A DNA stretch of 56,480 nucleotides from Mycobacterium sp. (GTDB lineage Bacteria; Actinomycetota; Actinomycetes; Mycobacteriales; Mycobacteriaceae), in assembly GCF_025965855.1 (NCBI RefSeq), contig NZ_JAOPWB010000039.1, positions 1 through 56,480 of the forward strand. Direction: 5' to 3'. Position 1 is the stretch's first letter. Every line of letters starts with the position of its first letter. The translations under genes and the position numbers were made by a program. Shown here piece by piece: positions 30,055 to 40,425 of this stretch. The notes beneath the pieces are model-generated. The model ran no database searches. It had not been told where the DNA came from and saw nothing but the letters and a program-made list of their open reading frames with translations.

Positions 30055-30621
30055 ATGAGGAGATCTTCGGAGCAGACCAAAGCCGCGATCCTGGCGGCCG
30101 CTCGCGACCGGTTCGGCGCGTCCGGTTTCCAGGCGGCCACGATCCGGGCCATCGCCGCAGACGCCGGGGTGGACCCCGCGATGGTGATGCGGTACTACGG
30201 CAGCAAGGACAAGCTGTTCGCCGCGGTGGCGGACTTCGACCTGAGGTTTCCCGAATTTGCGGCGAGTGACCGCACGAAAGTCGGGAGGTCGGTGGTTCGG
30301 CACTTTCTCGAACGCTGGGAGGGCGACGAGGCGCTGGTCATCCTGTTGCGGTCCAGCGCCACCAACGGCGAAGCCGCGCAACGGATGCACGAAATTTTCG
30401 GGGCCCAACTACAGCCGCTGGTCGCCACGCTGGTGCCGGCCGGGGAATCCGGATTGCGCGCGGGCCTGATCGCTACCCAGATCTTGGGTATGGCGTTGTG
30501 CCGCTTCGTGTTACGGCTACCGCCGGTCGTCGCGATGACCCAAGACGAGATCGTCCATTGGCTGGGACCGACGATCCAGCGCTATCTCGGGCTGCCCGAC
30601 GACGCCGCCGCCGAGACATAA
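30055..30621 (+). CDS. TetR-family repressor
   Basis: A 188-residue regulator. The N-terminal helix-turn-helix is TKAAILAAARDRFGASGFQAATIRAIAADAGVDPAMVMRYYGSKDKLFAAV (residues 6-56); the ligand-binding helices follow and fit the TetR_C/DUF1956-like pattern. The start ATG 30055 lies right after the third operator copy. Divergent from, and presumably controlling, the FAD monooxygenase. The inducer is unknown. Confidence 0.88.
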   Translation: MRRSSEQTKAAILAAARDRFGASGFQAATIRAIAADAGVDPAMVMRYYGSKDKLFAAVADFDLRFPEFAASDRTKVGRSVVRHFLERWEGDEALVILLRSSATNGEAAQRMHEIFGAQLQPLVATLVPAGESGLRAGLIATQILGMALCRFVLRLPPVVAMTQDEIVHWLGPTIQRYLGLPDDAAAET

Positions 30622-30683
30622 ACCATTGCGATGTTCCGCGGCGTGTCGTGTGTGCGGTTTAAGTGTCGAGGGGGCAAAGGGAT

Positions 30684-32156
30684 TCAGGGCAGGCCGATGC
30701 GCCGGTATCGCCGCAAGCGAGCGGCCAGCCGCTCGGCGGGGGGTATTTCGCGCAGCGCGTGTACCTCGGCCGCTATGGCGCGCGACAGTCGCTGAGAAAA
30801 CTCGGCCGGCTCGTTGGCGGCGTCGGCGTGCTCGGGCACGATGGCGTCGATGATCCCGGACGCGAGCAGATCGGCCGACCGAATGCCTTGGGCACCAGCG
30901 AGTTCGGGGGCGTGGGCGGTGTCGCGGAAGACAATCGCGCTCGCGCCCTCCGGCGGCAGCGGCGCCAGCCAGCCGTGCAGCGCGGCCAGCACCCGGTCGG
31001 CGGGAACCATCGCCAGCGCCGGTCCGCCGCTGCCCTGGCCCAAGAGCACCGACACCGTCGGCGTCTCCAGCGTGACGAGCTCGGCCAGGCACTGGGCGAT
31101 CTGGCCGGCCAGCCCGCCCTCCTCGGCCTCGGCCGACAGCGCAGGGCCGGCGGCGTCGATGAGCAACACCAACGGCAACCGCAGCTCGGCGGCCAGCGCC
31201 ATGCCGCGCCGGGCCTCGCGCAGCGATGCCGGCCCGACGGACCCCCCGGCATCTCGCTGCTGGCCGAGGACCACCGCGGGCTGGCCGTTGAAGCGGGCCA
31301 GCGCCAACAGCGTGGTCGCCGCCTCCCCACGGCCGGTACCGGACAGCAGCACGCAGTCGGTGGCGCCGTGCCGCAGCAGATGACCGACACCGGGCCGGTC
31401 CGGCCGTCGCGACGCCACGACTGAGTCCCACGCCGGCACGTCGGGCGTCGGTTCGGGCGGCTCCGGCGCGGGCAGCGGGTCTGGGGGATCGGCGATCACC
31501 CTCAGCGCGCGATCCAGCGTCCGGCGCAGCTCGTCGAGCGCCACCACGCCGTCGATCACCCCGTGCCGCTGCAAGTTCTCCGCGGTTTGGATGCCGGCCG
31601 GGAACGGTTCGCCGTAGAGCAGCTGGTACACGCGAGGCCCGAGGAAGCCGATCAGGGCGCCCGGCTCGGCGACGGTGATGTGGCCCAGCGAGCCCCACGA
31701 AGCGAACACCCCGCCGGTGGTCGGGTGGCGCAAGTAGACCAGGTAGGGCAGGTGCGCACGCTTGTGGAGCGTGACGGCCGCGGCGATCTTCACCATCTGC
31801 AGAAACGCGACCGTGCCCTCCTGCATGCGGGTGCCGCCCGAACTCGGTGAGGCCAGCAGGGGCAGCCGCTCGGCGGTGGCCCGTTCCACGGCGGCGGTGA
31901 TTCGTTCGGCCGCGGCCACGCCGATCGAGCCGCCGAGGAAGTCGAACTCGCACACCACCACCGCGACGCGGCGCCCGAAGATGCGCCCCTCGCCGGTCAG
32001 CACCGCTTCGTCGCGGCCGGTGGCGGCCCGGGCGTCGGCAAGCTCGCGCGCATAGGACTCGGACACCGGTACGGCCATCGGATCGCTGTCCCAGCTGACG
32101 AAGGAGCCCTGGTCGAGGACGGCATCCCGCAGTTGTTCGGTCGTGATACGAGTCAC
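30684..32156 (-). CDS. accD3: Acyl-CoA carboxyltransferase AccD3-like, fused beta and alpha halves
   Basis: A 490-residue protein with two crotonase-fold carboxyltransferase halves. The N-terminal half (residues 1-240) has FDFLGGSIGVAAAERITAA and SSGGTRMQEGTVAFLQM, resembling AccD. The C-terminal half (about 255-490) has RRGMALAAELRLPLVLLIDAAGP and LLGQGSGGPALAMVPAD, resembling AccA. The N-terminal Cys4 zinc ribbon of E. coli AccD is absent. Rv0904c ortholog in length and position. Substrate and partner biotin carrier are not known. The final gene before the divergent TetR terminus; divergent from echA6 with 26 nt between starts. Confidence 0.9.
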   Translation of the reverse strand: MTRITTEQLRDAVLDQGSFVSWDSDPMAVPVSESYARELADARAATGRDEAVLTGEGRIFGRRVAVVVCEFDFLGGSIGVAAAERITAAVERATAERLPLLASPSSGGTRMQEGTVAFLQMVKIAAAVTLHKRAHLPYLVYLRHPTTGGVFASWGSLGHITVAEPGALIGFLGPRVYQLLYGEPFPAGIQTAENLQRHGVIDGVVALDELRRTLDRALRVIADPPDPLPAPEPPEPTPDVPAWDSVVASRRPDRPGVGHLLRHGATDCVLLSGTGRGEAATTLLALARFNGQPAVVLGQQRDAGGSVGPASLREARRGMALAAELRLPLVLLIDAAGPALSAEAEEGGLAGQIAQCLAELVTLETPTVSVLLGQGSGGPALAMVPADRVLAALHGWLAPLPPEGASAIVFRDTAHAPELAGAQGIRSADLLASGIIDAIVPEHADAANEPAEFSQRLSRAIAAEVHALREIPPAERLAARLRRYRRIGLP

Positions 32157-32182
32157 CGAGCAAGGCTATATAGGCTGGATGA

Positions 32183-32917
32183 ATGATCGGCGTGACCCAG
32201 ACCGAAGCCGTTATGACCATCGAGCTGCAGCGTCCCGAGCGCCGCAATGCCCTGAATTCCCAGCTTGTCGACGAGCTGCGGGAGGCCATCCAGAAGGCCG
32301 GCGACGACGGGTCTACCCGCGCAATCGTGGTGACCGGCCAGGGCACCGTGTTCTGCGCCGGCGCGGATCTGAGCGGGGACGCCTTCGCCGCCGACTATCC
32401 CGACCGGCTCATCGAGCTGCACAAGGTCATGGACGCGGCCCCGATACCGGTGATCGGGGCGATCAACGGCCCCGCCATCGGCGCCGGCCTGCAGCTGGCC
32501 ATGCAATGCGATCTGCGGGTCGCAGCAGCGGACGCGTTCTTTCAGTTTCCGACGTCGAAATACGGCCTGGCCCTTGACAACTGGAGCATCCGCCGGCTGT
32601 CTTCGTTGGTCGGTCACGGACGGGCCCGCGCGATGCTACTGACCGCGGAGAAGCTCACCGCCGAGGTGGCGCTGCAGACCGGAATGGTCAACCGCATCGG
32701 GACGCTGGCCGACGCGCAGGCCTGGGCCGCCGAAGTCACGGGCCTGGCGCCGCTGGCAATACAGCACGCCAAGCGGGTGCTCAACGACGACGGCTCCTTC
32801 GAAGAGGCCTGGCCGGAACACAAGGAGCTCTTCGACAGAGCCTGGTCCAGCCAGGACGTCGTCGAAGCGCAGGTTGCGCGCATCGAGAAGCGGCCACCGA
32901 AGTTCCAGGGAGCCTGA
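32183..32917 (+). CDS. echA6: EchA6, crotonase-fold acyl-CoA binding protein
   Basis: A 244-residue enoyl-CoA hydratase family member, near-identical to Rv0905. [20 protein letters not shown] begins the fold; [13 protein letters not shown] forms the first oxyanion strand, and [20 protein letters not shown] the second. The two glutamates needed for hydratase activity are not at the usual places. This fits work on M. tuberculosis EchA6 showing it binds acyl-CoA and feeds FAS-II instead of hydrating substrates (established knowledge). ATG 32183 is chosen. It is followed 5 nt later by the MBL-fold gene, so they are likely cotranscribed. Confidence 0.93.
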   Translation: MIGVTQTEAVMTIELQRPERRNALNSQLVDELREAIQKAGDDGSTRAIVVTGQGTVFCAGADLSGDAFAADYPDRLIELHKVMDAAPIPVIGAINGPAIGAGLQLAMQCDLRVAAADAFFQFPTSKYGLALDNWSIRRLSSLVGHGRARAMLLTAEKLTAEVALQTGMVNRIGTLADAQAWAAEVTGLAPLAIQHAKRVLNDDGSFEEAWPEHKELFDRAWSSQDVVEAQVARIEKRPPKFQGA

Positions 32918-32922
32918 CACTC

Positions 32923-34041
32923 ATGCCGCGGGGGACGCTACGACTGGCAGCTGGCACGGCCTCGCTGGCGGTCGGCAGTTGGTTGTTGCGTGCGCTGCAC
33001 GGCGCCCCGGCCGCCCTCGGTGCGTCGCCCGCGTCGATCCGCGCGGTGGCGGAGGGCTCACCCAACTTTTCCGACGGCGTATTCGTCAACCTCGACCCCG
33101 CGTCGATCTACAAGATGGATCGCGAGGAACTGCGGCTCATCGTGTGGGAGCTCCTGGGTAACCGCGGCGGCAGCCGCCCGAGGGCACCGATCCCGTTGGC
33201 CGCGCCGGAAATCTTCGACGGTGACCCGGCCCTGCTGGCCGTCAGCTGGTTCGGTCACTCGACGGCGCTGCTGGAAATCGACGGCTACCGCGTGCTCACC
33301 GATCCCGTCTGGAGCAATCGATGCTCGCCGTCGGACACCGTCGGACCCCAGCGGCTGCATCCGCCGCCGGTGCAACTGGACGGTCTGCCCGCCGTCGACG
33401 CGGTGGTGATCAGCCACGACCACTACGACCACCTAGACATCGACACCGTCATGGCGCTGGCGCACACTCAGCGGGCCCCGTTCTTCGTGCCGCTCGGGGT
33501 CGGCGCTCACCTGCGCGCGTGGGGAGTTCCCGAGCACCGCATCGTCGAACTCGACTGGCATCAGGGCGCCAAGCTCGACGAGCTCACCGTGATTTGCATG
33601 CCGGCGCGGCACTTTTCGGGCCGGTTTATGGATCGGAATACGACGCTGTGGGCGTCGTGGGCGTTCATTGGTCCGAGTCATCGGGCCTATTTCGGCGGCG
33701 ACACCGGCTACACCAAGAGCTTCACGCAGATCGGGGCCGACCATGGTCCGTTCGACCTGACCCTGCTGCCCATCGGCGCCTACAACACCGCATGGCCGGA
33801 CATCCACATGAACCCCGAGGAGGCGGTTCGCGCGCATCTGGACGTCACCGACTCGGGATCGGGACTGCTGGTACCCATCCACTGGGGGACCTTCCGGCTG
33901 GCCCCCCACCCGTGGGCCGAGCCCGTCGAGCGCCTACTGGCGGCGGCGACTCCCGCCCGCGTCGATGTGGCGGTGCCGGTGCCCGGCCAGCGCATCGATC
34001 CCGCCACGCCCCGGAGGTTCAACCCGTGGTGGCGGCTCTGA
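32923..34041 (+). CDS. NAPE-PLD-like metallo-beta-lactamase-fold hydrolase (Rv0906 type)
   Basis: A 372-residue hydrolase. After an N-terminal hydrophobic segment (LAAGTASLAVGSWLLRALHG), the MBL fold begins with AVSWFGHSTALLEIDGYRVLTDPVW. The metal site is SHDHYDHLDIDT (HxHxDH, about residues 165-170), then a His in MPARHFSGR, Asp in YFGGDTGY and His in VPIHWGTF. This arrangement is that of the N-acyl phosphatidylethanolamine phospholipase D/UlaG-like group. Substrate unknown. ATG 32923 lies 5 nt after echA6. Confidence 0.9.
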   Translation: MPRGTLRLAAGTASLAVGSWLLRALHGAPAALGASPASIRAVAEGSPNFSDGVFVNLDPASIYKMDREELRLIVWELLGNRGGSRPRAPIPLAAPEIFDGDPALLAVSWFGHSTALLEIDGYRVLTDPVWSNRCSPSDTVGPQRLHPPPVQLDGLPAVDAVVISHDHYDHLDIDTVMALAHTQRAPFFVPLGVGAHLRAWGVPEHRIVELDWHQGAKLDELTVICMPARHFSGRFMDRNTTLWASWAFIGPSHRAYFGGDTGYTKSFTQIGADHGPFDLTLLPIGAYNTAWPDIHMNPEEAVRAHLDVTDSGSGLLVPIHWGTFRLAPHPWAEPVERLLAAATPARVDVAVPVPGQRIDPATPRRFNPWWRL

Positions 34042-34045
34042 CCCG

Positions 34046-34764
34046 CTAGCCGTCGGGCTGGCCGCGCTGATATACCGTCACCCGATCGTGTTGGCCCCAC
34101 CATTGAACCGGCTGACGGGCATCAACTTCGGTCCAGTGGTATCGAGTATCCGGTGCATCTGATCGTCGCCGGTGGCGCCGCCGTGGGCGTCGCCGACGTA
34201 GATGACGCGATTCCCCTTGTAGGCCATCAAGATGCGCGCGCCGACATCCTGGCCATGGGGTGGCCACGAGAGGAACAGCGTCCGGCCGGGGTGCAGCGCC
34301 ACGCCTTCGGCGCAGTCCTTCGCGCGGGCCCCGACGTGCAGGTCGTTGCCGTGCCAGCCATTCGTAGCCAGCTCCGCGCCAGGGTTCAGGTCGTAGCAGA
34401 CGACGTCGACGCCCAGCTGCGCGAGCAGGTAGCCCCAATAGCCCGTGCCGGCGATCGGATCGACCAGGGCGCCGCGAGCGTGCCCGGCAACGAAGGCCAC
34501 GGTATCGGGGTCCGGAATGGTCCAGCAGTACTTCCTGACGAGCAGCTGCCGGTTCGGCGTGCGCGCCATGCTTTCTTCTACGCTTCGGTCCAAACGGAAC
34601 TCACCGACAACCGGGTTGCCCTGGAAACTGTCGGCCTCGATGCAATCCCTAACGGCCTGCCAGTAGGGATTGTCGATGTCTAAATCATCCGTGTCGAAGC
34701 CCTTTCGTTGCGCGCTCTTGGGATAAATGTGGCGCTGCGTCGTGTCCGCGGGGGATCCGGGATG
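34046..34764 (-). pseudogene. SAM-dependent methyltransferase-like gene, frame-shifted
   Basis: On the minus strand, protein-like sequence runs from about 34764: RKGFDTDDLDIDNPYWQAV, then TPNRQLLVRKYCWTIPDPDT, then DPIAGTGYWGYLLAQLGVDV (SAM-binding Gly motif), CYDLNPG and LFLSWPP (NPPY-like motif IV). At about 34130-34140 the frame is lost; the next frame carries a convincing end, HWTEVDARQPVQWWGQHDRV, to a stop at 34046. Joining needs one extra base (ACC then CAC TGG). No ATG/GTG/TTG start exists before the TTG at 34593, and a TAA at 34767-34765 precedes the frame, so the 5' end may be broken as well. Neighbouring mycobacterial backbone genes flank it. Confidence 0.7.
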
Positions 34765-34816
34765 TTAAATCGATTGTCGTCCGGCGGACATTGTTGTCAC
34801 GCTAAAGTGTGCGGCC

Positions 34817-36397
34817 ATGGCGAAACGCGCGGCATCGGCCGCGGTGGTGGCGTTGCTCGCGTTGACTGGATGTGAGCCCGCCCAGCCGGCATCTAGCCCA
34901 CCGCCCGCGCGGTCCGACGCGCCGCCCGATGAGGTGTCGGGCCTGGCGATCCCGGCCGGCCGCGTCGACGAGGCCGTAGCGAAGGTCGACAGCCTGGTCG
35001 GCGACCTGATGAAGAGCACCGGCATCCCCGGGATGGCCGTGGCCATAGTGCACGGCGGAAAGACCATATACGCCAGGGGCTTCGGGGTCAGAAACGCAAG
35101 CAAAGGCGACGCGCAGGACAACAAGGTCGACGTCGACACCGTCTTTCAGTTGGCGTCGGTGTCCAAATCGGTCGGCGCCACCGTGGTGGCACATGAAGTG
35201 ACCGGCGGCGTCATCACCTGGGACACGCCCGTGGTGTCCAGGCTGCCGTGGTTCGCTCTGAAAGACCCCTATGTCACCAGCCATGTGACGATCGCCGACC
35301 TGTACTCGCATCGTTCCGGGCTGCCCGACCACGCGGGTGACAAGCTGGAAGACCTGGGCCACGACCGCCGGCAGGTGCTCGAACGCCTGAAGTACCTGCC
35401 GCTGGCGCCCTTCCGAAACAGCTATGCGTACACCAACTTCGGAGTGACCGCCGCCGCCGAGGCGGTCGCGACCGCGGCGGGCAAGCCATGGGAGGACCTG
35501 TCCGACGACGTGCTCTACCGCCCGCTGGGAATGACGGCCACGAGTTCGCGCTTCGCCGACTTCGTCGCGAGGCCCGACCATGCCGTCAACCACGTCAAGG
35601 TCGGCGAGAAATGGGAACCGCGCTTCCAGCGCGATCCGGATCCGCAGTCGGCCGCGGGCGGGGTGAGTTCGTCGGTCAACGACATGGCGCGCTGGCTGAT
35701 CATGTTGCTGGGCAACGGAACCTACAACGGCCAGCGCATCGCGGCGCCGGAAGCGCTGCTGCCCGCCACCACCGCGCAGGTCATCTCGGTCCCGGCGAAG
35801 ACGCCGAAGGCGCGTTCCGGCTTCTACGGCTACGGTTTCAACGTGTCGGTGACCTCGTCGGGGCGCACCCAGTACAGCCATTCCGGCGCCTTCTCGCTGG
35901 GGGAAGCGACAAACTTCGTGGTGCTGCCGTCCGAGGACGTGGGCATCATCGCCCTCACCAACGCCGCACCCATCGGCGTACCGGAGACGCTGACCGCCGA
36001 ATTCATGGATCTGGTGCAGTACGGCCAGATTCGCGAAAACTGGGCCGAGCTGTACAAGCAGGCGATCGGGTGGATGAACAATCCGGAGGGTTCGCTGCTC
36101 GGCAAGCAGCCCCCGGCCAGCCCCGCTCCGGCGCGACCGCTGAGCGACTACGCCGGGGTCTACACCAGCGACTACTGGGGCCCGGCCGTCGTGAGCGAAC
36201 GCGACGGCGCCCTGCAGCTGTCGCTGGGGCCGCAAAATCAGACGTTCCCGCTGACGCACTGGGACGGTGACACGTTCACCTTCACCGTGACGGACGAAAA
36301 CGCCCCGCCCGGAACCATTTCCAAGGCCGTCTTCTCAGGCAACACGCTCAACCTGGAGTACTTCGACTCCGACAAGCTGGGAACCTTCACCCGATGA
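34817..36397 (+). CDS. Serine-hydrolase lipoprotein, class C beta-lactamase-like (Rv0907 type)
   Basis: A 526-residue exported protein. The N-terminus is a lipoprotein signal with lipobox LTGC (Cys at residue 19), then a Pro/Ser-rich linker. The penicillin-binding fold has SxxK as SVSKS (about 115), Tyr-x-Asn as YTN (about 209) and HSGAFSLG (about 355) in the KTG position. The C-terminal 130 residues form an added lipocalin-like domain ([18 protein letters not shown]). Natural substrate unknown; related proteins are esterases and D-aminopeptidases. ATG 34817; the stop overlaps the ctpE start (ATGA). Confidence 0.9.
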   Translation: MAKRAASAAVVALLALTGCEPAQPASSPPPARSDAPPDEVSGLAIPAGRVDEAVAKVDSLVGDLMKSTGIPGMAVAIVHGGKTIYARGFGVRNASKGDAQDNKVDVDTVFQLASVSKSVGATVVAHEVTGGVITWDTPVVSRLPWFALKDPYVTSHVTIADLYSHRSGLPDHAGDKLEDLGHDRRQVLERLKYLPLAPFRNSYAYTNFGVTAAAEAVATAAGKPWEDLSDDVLYRPLGMTATSSRFADFVARPDHAVNHVKVGEKWEPRFQRDPDPQSAAGGVSSSVNDMARWLIMLLGNGTYNGQRIAAPEALLPATTAQVISVPAKTPKARSGFYGYGFNVSVTSSGRTQYSHSGAFSLGEATNFVVLPSEDVGIIALTNAAPIGVPETLTAEFMDLVQYGQIRENWAELYKQAIGWMNNPEGSLLGKQPPASPAPARPLSDYAGVYTSDYWGPAVVSERDGALQLSLGPQNQTFPLTHWDGDTFTFTVTDENAPPGTISKAVFSGNTLNLEYFDSDKLGTFTR

Positions 36398-38792
36398 GCG
36401 TGGGCCTCACCGATGCCGAGGTGGCACAGCGGGTAGCCGAGGGCAAGAGCAACGCCGTTCCGCAACGCGCAACCCGCAGCATCGCGGCCATCGTCCGGGC
36501 CAACGTCTTCACCCGGATCAATGCGATCCTTGGCGTCCTGCTGATGATCGTGCTGGCGACGGGCTCGCTGATCAACGGGCTGTTCGGCCTGCTGATCATC
36601 GCCAACAGCGTCATCGGCATGGTGCAGGAGATCCGGGCCAAGCAGACGCTGGACAAGCTTGCGATCGTCGGGCAGGCGAAACCGTTGGTGCGCCGGCAAT
36701 CCGGGACCACAACGCTGATGCCGAGCGAGGTCGTGCTCGACGACATCATCGAGCTCGGCCCGGGGGATCAGGTCGTCGTCGACGGTGAGGTCGTGGAGGA
36801 GGAGAACCTCGAGATCGATGAATCGCTGCTGACCGGCGAGGCGGACCCGATCACCAAGGCCCCGGGCGACGCGGTGATGTCCGGCAGCTTCGTCGTCAGC
36901 GGCATCGGTGCCTATCGCGCGACCAAGGTGGGCCCGCAGGCCTACGCCGCCCAGCTCGCCGAGGAGGCAAGCAAGTTCAGCCTGGTGAAATCCGAACTGC
37001 GCAATGGGGTTAACCGGATCTTGCAGTTCGTCACCTACCTGATGGTGCCGGCCGGTCTGCTGACGATCTACACCCAGTTCTTCACCACGCACGCCGGCTG
37101 GCGGCAGTCGGTGCTGCGGACGGTGGGCGCGCTGGTTCCGATGGTGCCCGAAGGCCTCGTCCTGCTGACGTCGGTCGCGTTCGCGGTCGGGGTCATCCGG
37201 CTCGGTCAGCGCCAATGCCTGGTGCAGGAACTCCCCGCCATCGAGGGACTGGCGCGGGTCGACGTGGTTTGCGCCGACAAGACCGGCACCCTGACCGAAA
37301 GCGGTATGCGGGTTGCCGAGGTCGTCGAGGTTGGGGCGGTGGCCGCGCGATCCGAACCGGTCGCCGACGCGCTGGCCTCGCTGGCCGCGGCCGACGAGCG
37401 CCCCAACGCGAGCATGCGGGCGATCGCGGAAACCTATGACCGGCCACCGGGGTGGACCCCAACCGCGACTGCGCCTTTCAAATCGGCCACCAAGTGGAGC
37501 GGCGTGACCTTCGGCGATCACGGCGACTGGGTTATCGGCGCGCCCGACGTGCTGCTGGATCCGGCTTCGGAGGCCGCCGAGCGGGCGGAGGGGATCGGGG
37601 CCCAAGGGTTGCGGGTGCTGCTGTTGGGTCGCGGGGAGGTGGCCGTTGATCACCCCGACGCGCCGGGCCGGGTCACCCCAATCGCGTTGGTGGTGCTCGA
37701 GCAGAAGGTGCGGCCCGATGCCCGCGAGACGCTGGATTACTTCGCGGCCCAGGGTGTCTCGGTCAAGGTAATCTCGGGCGACAACGCGGTGTCGGTCGGT
37801 GCCGTCGCCGGCAAGCTCGGGCTGCGCGGCGACACGATGGATGCGCGTCAACTGCCCACGGACCCGGCCGAATTGGCCGACACGCTGGACGGCTACACCA
37901 CCTTCGGGCGGGTGCGGCCCGACCAAAAGAGTGCGATCGTGCATGCGCTGCAATCACACGGTCACAGCGTTGCCATGACCGGTGACGGCGTCAACGACGT
38001 GCTGGCACTCAAGGACGCCGACATCGGCGTCGCGATGGGCGCCGGCAGTCCGGCGTCGCGCGCGGTGGCGCAGATTGTCTTGCTGGACAATAGGTTTGCC
38101 ACGCTGCCGTATGTCGTGGGCGAGGGCCGGCGGGTGATTGGCAACATCGAGCGGGTCGCCAGCCTGTTTTTGACCAAGACGGTGTACTCGGTGCTGCTTG
38201 CGCTGTTTGTGGGCATTGAATGCCTGCTCTCCAAGCCCCTCAAGGCCGACCCGCTGGTGTACCCGTTCCAGCCGATCCACGTCACCATCGCGGCGTGGTT
38301 CACCATCGGGATTCCGTCGTTCATCCTGTCGCTGCACCCAACAACGAACGCGCTTACCCGGGCTTCGTGCGCCGGGTGTTGTCGTCGGCGCTGCCGTCCG
38401 GACTTGTCGTCGGTGTGGCGACGTTCGCCTCCTACCTGGTGGCCTACCACGGGCGTCACGCCACGTTCCGGCAGCAGGACCAGGCGTCGACGGCGGCGCT
38501 GATCACGTTGCTGGTGACCGCGCTGTGGGTGCTCGCGGTGGCCGCGCGGCCCTACCAATGGTGGCGGGTGGCGCTGGTGGTTTTCTCCGGCCTGGCCTAT
38601 GTGGTGATCTTCAGCATCCCGCTTGCGCAGGAGAAATTCCTGCTCGACCCGTCGAACCCGGTGGTGACGTCGGCCGCGCTGGGGATCGGCGTGGTGGGCG
38701 CCGCCGCGATCGAGGCGATGTGGTGGATCCGGGCCAGGATGCTGGGCGTGCAGCCGAGGTTGTGGCGGGAGCCGGCGACGGCCGCCAAGTAG
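36394..38792 (+). pseudogene. ctpE: P-type ATPase CtpE with one-base frameshift
   Basis: Cation P-type ATPase; CtpE of mycobacteria takes up calcium (published for M. smegmatis). The first 648 codons read normally: membrane helices near 35-70, [15 protein letters not shown] (actuator domain), phosphorylated Asp295 in [12 protein letters not shown], and [22 protein letters not shown] (hinge). At about 38334, inside [16 protein letters not shown], the frame breaks: CTGCACCC stands where CTGGCACCC (or similar) is expected. The remaining four or so membrane helices are intact in the next frame to 38792 ([11 protein letters not shown]). Unshifted, the protein ends at 38502 with a basic nonsense tail. 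One base restores a protein of about 800 residues, the Rv0908 length. Possible sequencing indel. Confidence 0.85.
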
Positions 38793-38824
38793 GATTCCGG
38801 GGGATCCTCGGGGAAGGGGCGAAG

Positions 38825-39022
38825 ATGCGATTCCTGGATAAGGCGAAGGACCTGTTGTCGCAGAACGCCGACAAGGTCGAGATGGCGATAGACAAGGCCG
38901 GCGAATTCGTCGACGACAAGACGCAGGGCAAGTACTCCGACACCATCCACAAGGTGCAGGAGGAGGCCAAGAAGGCGGCTGATTCCGCCGCCGCTGGGGT
39001 CGAAGACGACCAGCAGAACTAG
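38825..39022 (+). CDS. MT0933-like antitoxin (Rv0909 type)
   Basis: A 65-residue helical charged protein ([51 protein letters not shown]). It matches the Rv0909/MT0933 antitoxin family, first of a toxin-antitoxin pair in M. tuberculosis. ATG 38825 follows GGGGAAGGGGCGAAG. It precedes the SRPBCC partner by 4 nt. Confidence 0.88.
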   Translation: MRFLDKAKDLLSQNADKVEMAIDKAGEFVDDKTQGKYSDTIHKVQEEAKKAADSAAAGVEDDQQN

Positions 39023-39026
39023 GCGC

Positions 39027-39500
39027 ATGGCGAAACTCTCCGGATCGATCGACGTACCGCTGCCCCCCGAGGTGGCCTGGAAGCACGCCTCCGACCTGTC
39101 GCGGTACAAGGATTGGCTGACCATCCACCGGGTATGGCGCAGCACGTTGCCCGACGACATCGAAAAGGGAACGGTCGTCGAGTCGATCGTCGAGGTCAAG
39201 GGTATGTACAACCGGATCAGGTGGACGGTCGTGCGCTACAAGCCACCGGAGGGCATGACGCTCAACGGCGATGGCGTCGGCGGCGTCAAGGTGAAGCTGA
39301 TGGCCAAGGTGCGGCCCGCGGACGAGGGTTCCACCGTCGGTTTCGACGTGCACCTCGGTGGCCCGGCGCTGTTCGGGCCGATCGGCATGATCGTTGCCGC
39401 CGCGCTGCGAAGCGACATCAAACAATCGCTGCAGAACTTCGTCAGGGTCTTCACCGCCCCCGACCCCGGCACGAACGGAGACGGCGGCGTCCGTCGCTGA
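39027..39500 (+). CDS. SRPBCC-fold protein, proposed toxin of the Rv0909-Rv0910 pair
   Basis: A 157-residue START-like protein: LSGSIDVPLPPEVAWKHASDLSRYKDWLTIHRVW begins the fold, and the C-terminal helix GMIVAAALRSDIKQSLQNFVRVF closes it. Its counterpart Rv0910 inhibits growth when expressed without Rv0909 (established), though how is unclear. ATG 39027, 4 nt after the antitoxin. The last 14 residues extend beyond the M. tuberculosis protein. Confidence 0.88.
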   Translation: MAKLSGSIDVPLPPEVAWKHASDLSRYKDWLTIHRVWRSTLPDDIEKGTVVESIVEVKGMYNRIRWTVVRYKPPEGMTLNGDGVGGVKVKLMAKVRPADEGSTVGFDVHLGGPALFGPIGMIVAAALRSDIKQSLQNFVRVFTAPDPGTNGDGGVRR

Positions 39501-39596
39501 TCACCCCGGCGATGACTTTTCGGGTCGGCGCCAGTCGATATGTGTGAACCCCGATACGGGGCCAGGACCGCACGACACACAAGAAGGGGGGCCATC

Positions 39597-40370
39597 GTGC
39601 CCATCCGTGACGGCGCGCCGCTGGGCGCTCCCTGCTGGATCGATTTGACGACGTCGGACGTCGACCGCGCCCAGGACTTCTACGGCACGGTATTCGGCTG
39701 GACTTTCGAGTCCGCCGGACCCGAATACGGCGGATACATCAACGCCACCAAGGACGGCCACCGCGTCGCCGGCCTGATGGCCAACCGGCCCGAGTTTGGA
39801 TCACCGGACAACTGGGCCACCTACTTCCACACCGCCGACATCAACGCGACCATGTCGGCGGTGACCGCGGCGGGCGGCGCGGCCTGCATGGGGCCGATGG
39901 AGGTGCCCGGCAAGGGCTACATGGGCCTGGCGACCGACCCGTCGAATGCGTTCTTCGGGCTATGGCAGCCGTTGGAGCACCGGGGCTTCGAGGTGATCGG
40001 GGAGGCCGGCTCCCCGGTGTGGCATCAGCTGACCACGCGCGACTTCCCCGCCGCGGTCGACTTCTACCGCGAGGTGTTCGGGTGGCGCACCGAGCAGGTT
40101 TCCGACACGGACGAATTCCGCTACACCACAGCGTGGTTCGGCGACCAACAGTTGCTCGGCGTGATGGACGGCTCCAGCTGCCTGCCCGAGGGCGTCCCGT
40201 CGAATTGGACGATTTTCTTCGGCGCCGAGGATGTCGACAAGACGCTGCGCGTGATCGCCGACAACGGCGGCGCCGTGGTGCAGGCGGCCGAGGACACTCC
40301 CTACGGCCGGTTGGCCGCGGCCACCGACCCGACGGGCGTCATCTTCAACCTGTCGTCGCTTCAGAGCTAG
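39597..40370 (+). CDS. Two-domain VOC superfamily protein (Rv0911 type)
   Basis: A 257-residue protein with two glyoxalase-like halves: PCWIDLTTSDVDRAQDFYGTVFGW (residues 12-35) and VWHQLTTRDFPAAVDFYREVFGW (about 140-162), each followed by the beta strands of a VOC module. The family is sometimes annotated as glyoxalase or hydroxylase but no reaction is proven. GTG 39597 gives the length of Rv0911 and follows AGAAGGGGGGCC. Confidence 0.9.
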   Translation: MPIRDGAPLGAPCWIDLTTSDVDRAQDFYGTVFGWTFESAGPEYGGYINATKDGHRVAGLMANRPEFGSPDNWATYFHTADINATMSAVTAAGGAACMGPMEVPGKGYMGLATDPSNAFFGLWQPLEHRGFEVIGEAGSPVWHQLTTRDFPAAVDFYREVFGWRTEQVSDTDEFRYTTAWFGDQQLLGVMDGSSCLPEGVPSNWTIFFGAEDVDKTLRVIADNGGAVVQAAEDTPYGRLAAATDPTGVIFNLSSLQS

Positions 40371-40425
40371 CGAGGCCGGGCGTTGGTCACACCGGCGCAG
40401 GGGAGAGTCAGCTAATCTCCCAACC

